A program made the position numbers and the translations under genes. The notes below the pieces were generated by a model. It made no database searches. It was not told where the DNA came from and was given only the letters and a program-made list of their open reading frames with translations. 12,568 bases of DNA from Bacillota bacterium (GTDB lineage: Bacteria; Bacillota; Clostridia; UBA1381): assembly GCA_021203665.1 (NCBI GenBank), contig JAJQAT010000068.1:1-12568 (forward strand). Direction: 5' to 3'. Below are positions 7,673 to 12,568 of the stretch, piece by piece (the stretch's first letter is position 1; each line of letters begins with the position of its first letter).

Positions 7673-7766
7673 AATCCCTTGACTCACCTCGTAGGGGCGA
7701 CCCTCGTGGTCGCCCGTAAGCCTTCCCTCGGGGAAAGGTGTCGGCGCAGCCGACGGATGAGGGATT
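7673..7766. repeat. Composite hairpin element 2 (MITE-like, two modules)
   Basis: This is a second copy of the C-D module pair, in the same orientation as element 1. Module C (7690-7716) pairs GGGCGACC at 7695-7702 with GGTCGCCC at 7708-7715, loop CTCGT. Module D has an imperfect CCTTCCC/GGGAAAGG hairpin (7721-7738) and a perfect GTCGGC/GCCGAC hairpin (7740-7754, loop GCA), then GGATGAGGG. Bases AATCCCT (7673-7679) and AGGGATT (7760-7766) are exact complements at the two ends, like short terminal inverted repeats. There is no T-tract, so termination of the GH51 transcript here is not assured. Confidence 0.78.
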
Positions 7767-7824
7767 GCGCTATATCAAAAAAGCTGCCTTTCCGTCTATG
7801 CTCTGCAATGGAGGCTTGCAAAGC

Positions 7825-7876
7825 GTTGCCGTAAATGCAAATTTAATTTGTAGGGGTCGGCGCCACGGGCGACCCG
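7825..7876. repeat. Hairpin repeat with GTTGCCG lead-in (copy E2/B2)
   Basis: GTTGCCG (7825-7831) and an AT-rich arm lead into TGTAGGGGTCGG and end in GCGACCCG. GGGTCG at 7854-7859 pairs with CGACCC at 7870-7875. The hairpin part matches module B of element 1, and the lead-in matches 3552-3580. The remaining spacer (7767-7824) shows only a weak TGCAA/TTGCA pair (7804-7820) and no gene. The repeat ends 34 bases before the nagZ start. Confidence 0.7.
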
Positions 7877-7910
7877 CACACCGCAATCTAACATGAAAGG
7901 AAAACAACAA

Positions 7911-8990
7911 ATGAAAAAATTACTATCGCTTACAGCCGCCGCGATTATATTATTATCCGCGGCGGGGTGCGGCTTGAGCACAAGTGAAAACACAACTGAA
8001 AATACAGCCGAAAAAACGCTTCTCGACACAATGTCCGTTGAGGAAAAGGTGGGACAAATCCTGTTTGTGCGCTGTCCCGAGGAGGAGAGCATGGATGAGC
8101 TGATGTCCTTAAATCCCGGCGGAATACTTATGTTCCAACGCGATTTTGACGGCTTGACAAAGGACGAGGTAATAAGCAAAATAGAGGGATTCCAATCGGA
8201 AAGCGAAATACCTCTTATAATCGGAGTTGACGAGGAGGGCGGAACGGTCGTGCGCGTCAGCGCGAATCCCAACCTTGCTCCGGAAAAATACAAATCGCCC
8301 CAGGAAATCTATAATGAGGGCGGTATGGAGGCGGTTGTCGCCGACGCGGCGGAGAAATCCGAGCTGCTTTTGAGCCTCGGCATCAATATGAATCTCGCGC
8401 CGGTAGCCGACGTTGCCACGGACACCTCCGCTTATATATATGACCGCAGCTTTGGCAAGGGCTATGAGGAAACGGCGGATTTTGTCGCGCAAACCGTGAC
8501 GGCGATGAACAACGCCGGTATATGGAGCGTGCTCAAGCATTTCCCCGGCTACGGCGAAACGGAGGGCGACAGCCACGAGGGCGCGGTGTATACCGAAAAG
8601 AGCGCCGAGGATATAAGAAATACCGATTTTGTCCCGTTCAAGGCGGGCATTGACGCGGGCGCGAGCTGCGTGCTTGTGTCGCATAACACCGTAAAGGGTC
8701 TTGACAGTGAAAATCCCGCGTCGCTTTCGCCTGCGGTTCACGATATACTCAGAAACGAGCTTGGCTTTGACGGAGTTATAATGACGGACGATATTGCGAT
8801 GGGCGCCGTTGCCGATGTGGAAAATGTGTACGTGAAGGCGGTGAACGCCGGTAATGATTTGCTTATAACCACGGACTACATTACGGCGTTTAATCAGATT
8901 CTTGAAGCGGTAGGAAGCGGCGAAATAAGCGGGGAAACGCTTGACAGTGCCGTGGAACACGTACTGCGCCTAAAGGGACTTATGCCGTAA
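7911..8990 (+). CDS. nagZ: GH3 beta-N-acetylhexosaminidase, NagZ-like lipoprotein
   Basis: NagZ-type GH3 enzymes cleave beta-1,4-linked N-acetylglucosamine from peptidoglycan muropeptides. In Gram-positives the enzyme is commonly outside the membrane. The ATG at 7911 is preferred (359 residues): AAAGGAAAA (7896-7904) precedes it and the product starts as a lipoprotein signal MKKLLSLTAAAIILLSAAGC with the lipid-accepting Cys at 20. The in-frame ATG at 7893 lacks a ribosome binding site. The single GH3 barrel shows EEKVGQILFV, PGGILMFQRD, IGVDEEGGTVVR, NLAPVADV, KHFPGYGE (209-216), DSH (220-222, with H222 the likely catalytic histidine of the NagZ-specific loop) and MTDDIAMGA, where D293 is the likely nucleophile. 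Position 214 is Tyr where NagZ often has His (KHFPGHG). No C-terminal GH3 sandwich is present, as expected for NagZ. The next gene follows after 20 bases, so the two are probably co-transcribed. Confidence 0.9.
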   Translation: MKKLLSLTAAAIILLSAAGCGLSTSENTTENTAEKTLLDTMSVEEKVGQILFVRCPEEESMDELMSLNPGGILMFQRDFDGLTKDEVISKIEGFQSESEIPLIIGVDEEGGTVVRVSANPNLAPEKYKSPQEIYNEGGMEAVVADAAEKSELLLSLGINMNLAPVADVATDTSAYIYDRSFGKGYEETADFVAQTVTAMNNAGIWSVLKHFPGYGETEGDSHEGAVYTEKSAEDIRNTDFVPFKAGIDAGASCVLVSHNTVKGLDSENPASLSPAVHDILRNELGFDGVIMTDDIAMGAVADVENVYVKAVNAGNDLLITTDYITAFNQILEAVGSGEISGETLDSAVEHVLRLKGLMP

Positions 8991-9010
8991 TTAATCAAAA
9001 GGAGAATATT

Positions 9011-9511
9011 ATGGAAAAAACAGTGATTATAATAAACGGAAAAGGCGGCGCGGGCAAGGACACTCTCTGCGATATGGCGGCGAAGCATTACGCGGTCAGA
9101 AACGTGTCGGCGATAACGCCGATTAAGGAAATCGCGAAAAATTACGGCTGGAACGGTGAAAAGGACAGTAAATCGAGAAAATTTCTTTCCGATTTAAAAA
9201 GGGTTTTTATAGAGTACAATGACCTGCCGACGAAATACCTGCTTGAGCAGTACGAGCTGTTTATGCGAAGCGATGAGCGGCTTATGTTCGTCCATATCCG
9301 CGAGGGCGCGGAAATAGACAAGCTGAAGAGCCTGATAAAAACGAAATGCCTCACACTGCTTGTGCGCCGCCCGATTGACGGAGCGGAGAGCTGGGGCAAC
9401 GCGTCGGATGACGAGGTGGAGCAATACGGCTACGATTTGTATTACGATAACGATAAGCCTCTTGAGGAAACCGAGAGCGATTTCATTGAATTTTTGAACA
9501 AGCTTATTTAA
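9011..9511 (+). CDS. P-loop kinase-like protein, function unknown
   Basis: This 166-residue protein, probably cytoplasmic, opens with a beta strand (VIIIN) and a textbook Walker A loop, GKGGAGKDT at 10-18, so it should bind ATP or GTP. The GKDT form is shared with small-molecule kinases such as phage-type dNMP kinases, dephospho-CoA kinase and phosphomevalonate kinase rather than with AAA+ proteins. Later features are a basic segment (KDSKSRKFLSDLKR) that could be a substrate or lid region, VHIREGAEIDKL, a LTLLVRRP strand and an acidic tail with NASDDEVEQYGYD. There is no signal peptide. AAAAGGAG (8997-9004) precedes ATG, and nagZ ends 20 bases upstream. I recognise the general fold but no characterised member, so no substrate is assigned. 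Co-transcription with nagZ is a weak hint at amino-sugar or nucleotide metabolism. Confidence 0.8.
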   Translation: MEKTVIIINGKGGAGKDTLCDMAAKHYAVRNVSAITPIKEIAKNYGWNGEKDSKSRKFLSDLKRVFIEYNDLPTKYLLEQYELFMRSDERLMFVHIREGAEIDKLKSLIKTKCLTLLVRRPIDGAESWGNASDDEVEQYGYDLYYDNDKPLEETESDFIEFLNKLI

Positions 9512-9529
9512 TATTTTGAGAATAAAAGG

Positions 9530-9573
9530 AAAACCCAAACAGCCGGCGGCTGTTTGGGTTTTTTGTTGTTTTT
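9530..9573. terminator. Bidirectional intrinsic terminator between converging genes
   Basis: AAAACCCAAACAGCC (9530-9544) and GGCTGTTTGGGTTTT (9548-9562) form a perfect 15-bp stem with a GGC loop. The plus-strand side runs into T6-G-TT-G-T5. On the minus strand the stem ends in TTTTCCTTTT. It lies between the stop of the kinase-like gene (9511) and the stop of the minus-strand SLH gene (9582), so it can end transcripts from both directions. Confidence 0.93.
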
Positions 9574-9581
9574 GCTATCGA

Positions 9582-12568
9582 TTAATTATACACAACAATC
9601 AGCTTTGCCACGCCCTTCATTGAGCATACAAGAATCTTTGAGCAGTCCGCGCCGTAGTTTTTAGCGTCTCTAAGGTCGCTTATGGACATATCCGTTGTGG
9701 TGTCCGCCGCGTATCTGCTTATCTCGTCGCGCTTGTCGGTCATGCGCAAAATCTTTGTTGACGATGTGATTGTGATTTCCTCGTAATCGCTGTCGTCTAT
9801 CTGCGTCGTGCCGTTTTCGTCGGTATAGAAGCCGCCCTTTGTGACGTAGAGCTTTTTGTCGTCAACCAATACCTGGCTGATATTGTACATACAAGCTCTC
9901 GAATACGGAACCGTTCCCAGAGATGTGCTTGTGTAGGTCTCGTCGTCGTCTGTGCCGGATTGCTTGAACCTGTAATCGAATTTGTATTCCTGATAATTAT
10001 TCTCCTCGGTGGGATCCTGTTCCTCCTCCCAGTTGTAGAGCTGGTCGTTGTAGGTGGTTTCACCGTCGAGAACAGCCGCAATATCGGAGAAGCTTATGTT
10101 GGTTATCAGTCCCTGCGCGAGGTTGTCGCTGTCGTAAGCGAACTGAATAACGTCGCCCACCTCAATATCGCTGAATTCCTCCGTATCGTAGGTTGTCCAT
10201 GTTTTAGCGGTGTTTGTCGCGCCCGCGTAAACATCAAAGGTCTGCGCGCTTGTGTCTCTGTCCTCATCATATATGGTTTCCGGAAGAGTAGCCACGATTG
10301 AATAATCCGTGTCCTTCTTAACCGCGGTAAGAGTACCGTCGTTTCCGTAAAGAACGATAAGTCCGGCAATCTTTGACGAGCTTATGTCATACGCCTCGAG
10401 ATAATAGCTGTCGCCCGAGGTAAACGCAGATGAAACGGTTTTCTTTGAGTATGATGATTTGGTGGTTCGGTTTTCCGGAACGCATATTACTATGGTTGAG
10501 GAGTTGACCGAGAATGACGATTTGCCGTCCAATGTGAAGCTGTTTGACGAGTATGTGTACTCATCTATATCCTTGCACAGCACAATCTGGTCGGAATCGT
10601 CGTTTTGGCTTTGAACCTCGTCCGAGGTAAGCGTCACAATTTCCGTAACCTTATTGTTTGAAATGGTCACTCTCGCGGGCTGAGAATATCCGGTAAGCGT
10701 CGGGGTTTTGCCCGCGCCGTAAATCTTTTCGGCGTATTCCTCGTCGCCGTTGGCATACTCGGCGGACTCCGCAAGCCTATCGATGGCGTTCTCGCCGGAT
10801 ATGGTCGAGCCGTTAAGCTTTATCTTGTCGTCAAGCGCGTATGACTCCGCTCCGCTTGTAGTGGAGGTGGAGTATACCGTTATATAAGGCTTGCCGCCCT
10901 CGTCGTAATCGATATACGCGTCCGTGATGTACGCGTAGGGGATGGCGGAGGTTTCGGTAAGCGTGCCGTATACCACCGTTCCGAACGCGTCAATATAGAA
11001 CGTGCCGGAAACGCCGACCTTAAGCTCCTTGCCGCTCTTGTCGCTTATATAGCTTTCGCATTTGTCTCCCAACGTGTACGATGTGTTGGCAATGCTGATT
11101 TTGGAGCTGCTTGAGCTCATCGACGTAACGGAGCCGCTAACGCTTGTGTTTGTGACAAGCAGCGTGTAAACGGAGCCGTCAAGGCTTGTGGCATAAAGAA
11201 CAATATCGTTTGCCGCGATTGAGGTAACCGCAATGCTCTCGCCGTTTTTGGTAATGGTATAGGAGTAGCTTGCCGCCTGCGGGTCAAGAATAAGATAATT
11301 TCCCGTGACAAGCCTGTCCGTTATACGGTAATCCGACGAGGAGGGAGATGTGTAAGCGACGATTGTTTCATAGTCGTAAATCTGAATCATGTCAAAGGTG
11401 CCGTCGTCGCCGTTATCCGTAAGAGTCGCCGTGCCGTATATGAAGTAATCCGAGCCCGGCGTGAGCCATTCCTCAAGAGCCTCGGTGCGCGTAAAGTCCT
11501 CCTCCTCTTGGGTTGAGGGATTTGTCAATGTAACAGTATCGTCCGCTCCGACTAATTTTCCGTTATATCTTACGGTGAGGTCGCTGTCCTTGAGCTTTAG
11601 ACTCTTCACGCTTGACGAGGTTTCGTAATATTTAAGAGTATTTCCCGAAAAGCTGCTTATATCGTCATAGGAAATTTCAAGCTGAGAATTCTTTGTCGTT
11701 TCATCGTCTATTGCGATAAGAGTGCATTCGTCATCATCGCTGAGCTGTCTGTAATACACGGTTATGGTATTGCCGAGGTATTGGCTGATGTCCGAAACGG
11801 TTTCCGTGTACTCCGAATAATCCATTGTGAACACATCTCCGGAGGAATCCATAACCGCCATTTGATTTTCCAAAAGATCCTCGGTGCAGTCCTCCGTCAC
11901 GTAGTCCTCGATACCGATAAGAGTACCCTTAACCGATCGTACCTTAAGGTAGTCCTTCATAAGGGTTTTGGAGGTTTCAACCCATTCATAGCCGTTGTTT
12001 TCGTATACGGTAACGTCAAGCGCGTTATAAAGCACCTGCGCTATAACGCCTCTCGTGGCGCCCTCGGTATACTCCGCGTCCGTAACATTTTTTGTAAGAT
12101 TTAAGGAATTTGCCTGCCTGATATATCCGCTTGACCAATCCTCGCCGTCTTGCTGCATAGCGGTCGCGAAGGATTCGTATCCGAGAGTGCAGACCGTCAT
12201 CTTAAGCGCCTGCTCGTATGTAACCTGAGAATCCGGAGCGAAGGTTCCGTCGCCCATTCCCGAGATGATTCCGAGATTGTACGCGGTTTGTATGTAGTCC
12301 TTCGCCCAATGGTCGGAGGATACGTCCGTAAAGTCAATATCGGTGTAGGTAAAGTCCTGATAGCCGAGAATAAACACGATAAGCTTGGTAAATTCCGCGC
12401 GGGTTATCGTGCCCTCCGGCTGGAATGTGCCGTCCGTGTATCCGTCGATAACAGACAGCTTTGAAAGTGTGGTAATTGCCGTTTTGTAAGCGTTTGTGTC
12501 ATCAACATCGCTGAATGCCGCGAAGACCGCCGTTTGGCACAGGGTCGAGGCAAGCAAAACCAATGTTG
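9582..12568 (-). CDS. SLH-domain surface protein (5' end outside window)
   Basis: This is a large secreted wall protein, probably an S-layer component or adhesin. The reading frame is open to the window edge. The first usable start, a TTG at 12563, falls inside a signal peptide (VLLASTLCQTAVFA, then AFSDV), so the true start and the basic N-terminus are outside. Counting from that TTG, SLH1 (about 17-69) has FSDV and ITRAE (53-57); SLH2 (about 78-130) has FTDVSSDHWA but VTYEQ (114-118) in place of ITRAE; SLH3 (about 139-184) is divergent, with ATRGV (169-173). About 800 residues follow, rich in Ser, Thr, Asp and Tyr and in short beta-strand patterns (for example GTFYIDAFGTVVYG), with a serine-rich stretch near 11100-11150. 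No catalytic motif, transmembrane tail or LPxTG signal is seen. The C-terminus ends CSKILVCSMKGVAKLIVVYN. It converges on the kinase-like gene, with a shared terminator. Confidence 0.88.
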   Translation of the reverse strand, partial: TLVLLASTLCQTAVFAAFSDVDDTNAYKTAITTLSKLSVIDGYTDGTFQPEGTITRAEFTKLIVFILGYQDFTYTDIDFTDVSSDHWAKDYIQTAYNLGIISGMGDGTFAPDSQVTYEQALKMTVCTLGYESFATAMQQDGEDWSSGYIRQANSLNLTKNVTDAEYTEGATRGVIAQVLYNALDVTVYENNGYEWVETSKTLMKDYLKVRSVKGTLIGIEDYVTEDCTEDLLENQMAVMDSSGDVFTMDYSEYTETVSDISQYLGNTITVYYRQLSDDDECTLIAIDDETTKNSQLEISYDDISSFSGNTLKYYETSSSVKSLKLKDSDLTVRYNGKLVGADDTVTLTNPSTQEEEDFTRTEALEEWLTPGSDYFIYGTATLTDNGDDGTFDMIQIYDYETIVAYTSPSSSDYRITDRLVTGNYLILDPQAASYSYTITKNGESIAVTSIAANDIVLYATSLDGSVYTLLVTNTSVSGSVTSMSSSSSKISIANTSYTLGDKCESYISDKSGKELKVGVSGTFYIDAFGTVVYGTLTETSAIPYAYITDAYIDYDEGGKPYITVYSTSTTSGAESYALDDKIKLNGSTISGENAIDRLAESAEYANGDEEYAEKIYGAGKTPTLTGYSQPARVTISNNKVTEIVTLTSDEVQSQNDDSDQIVLCKDIDEYTYSSNSFTLDGKSSFSVNSSTIVICVPENRTTKSSYSKKTVSSAFTSGDSYYLEAYDISSSKIAGLIVLYGNDGTLTAVKKDTDYSIVATLPETIYDEDRDTSAQTFDVYAGATNTAKTWTTYDTEEFSDIEVGDVIQFAYDSDNLAQGLITNISFSDIAAVLDGETTYNDQLYNWEEEQDPTEENNYQEYKFDYRFKQSGTDDDETYTSTSLGTVPYSRACMYNISQVLVDDKKLYVTKGGFYTDENGTTQIDDSDYEEITITSSTKILRMTDKRDEISRYAADTTTDMSISDLRDAKNYGADCSKILVCSMKGVAKLIVVYN

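Noticed and set aside
7816..7847. TTGCAA with TTTAAT as a promoter for nagZ
   Set aside because: The spacing is 20 bases and both boxes are weak; they lie mostly within the repeat lead-in, so the match is not convincing.
3520..7876. Repeated hairpins as a CRISPR array
   Set aside because: Copies are unevenly spaced, differ in sequence, form modules in fixed order and have no uniform unique spacers or cas genes.
7893..7910. Upstream ATG as the start of the GH3 gene
   Set aside because: No ribosome binding site precedes it and it would add a short polar extension before a good lipoprotein signal; AAAGGAAAA is placed correctly for the ATG at 7911.
8109..8960. A 283-residue open frame on the minus strand opposite nagZ, and similar antisense frames opposite comEC, holA and GH51
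   Set aside because: They lack ribosome binding sites and recognisable domains and lie opposite genes with clear family motifs; they come from the GC-rich codon use of the real genes.
12561..12563. TTG at the right edge as a true start of the SLH protein
   Set aside because: It lies inside the hydrophobic part of a signal peptide and the frame stays open to the edge, so the real start is outside the window.
1..12568. tRNA, rRNA, riboswitch or T-box elements
   Set aside because: No cloverleaf, rRNA-like stretch or conserved riboswitch core was seen; gene gaps are short or filled with the hairpin repeats.

Overview
The window looks like a chromosomal segment from a Gram-positive anaerobe of the class Clostridia, of the gut or rumen Oscillospirales/Ruminococcaceae type. 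This is inferred from four things: comEC directly followed by holA, AAGGAG-type ribosome binding sites, two surface proteins carrying S-layer homology (SLH) domains, and GC-rich intergenic hairpin repeats (GTAGGGGCG...CGCCCG and CCTTCCCC...GGGGAAGG) of a kind I recognise from gut Firmicutes. The species cannot be fixed from the sequence. No tRNA, rRNA, CRISPR array, phage gene or transposase was seen.

Layout: (1) 1-153, a leader with TTACAA hexamers repeated every 9-11 bases, ending in a strong extended -10 promoter. (2) 154-3524, a tightly coupled comEC-holA pair: a DNA-uptake channel-type protein and the clamp-loader delta subunit. (3) 3520-3766, an intergenic block made almost entirely of hairpin repeats; the holA stop codon lies inside the first one. 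(4) 3767-7651, a large secreted GH51 alpha-L-arabinofuranosidase with accessory carbohydrate-binding-type domains and a C-terminal SLH anchor. (5) 7652-7910, a second repeat block. (6) 7911-9511, a probable two-gene unit: a lipoprotein of the GH3/NagZ family and a small P-loop kinase-like protein of unknown function. (7) 9530-9573, a strong stem-loop terminator serving converging genes. (8) 9582 to the right edge, minus strand, a large SLH surface protein whose first codons lie outside the window.

Functionally there is a housekeeping pair (comEC-holA) followed by a cell-envelope group. The GH51 enzyme would release arabinose from plant arabinan or arabinoxylan while held on the cell wall by its SLH domains. 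The GH3 lipoprotein would trim peptidoglycan fragments outside the membrane. The minus-strand SLH protein looks like a structural or adhesive S-layer-type protein. Two SLH proteins imply that the cell makes a wall polymer they can bind, but no gene for that polymer is in the window.

The points most worth a second look are: the hairpin repeat family, whose stems change by compensatory substitutions between copies; the phased TTACAA array before comEC; a ComEC whose membrane-domain signature has drifted although its hydrolase-like domain keeps its metal ligands; the GH51 protein with domains nested inside both catalytic-module halves; and the uncharacterised kinase-like gene. I did not find a convincing new multi-gene defence or mobile system.
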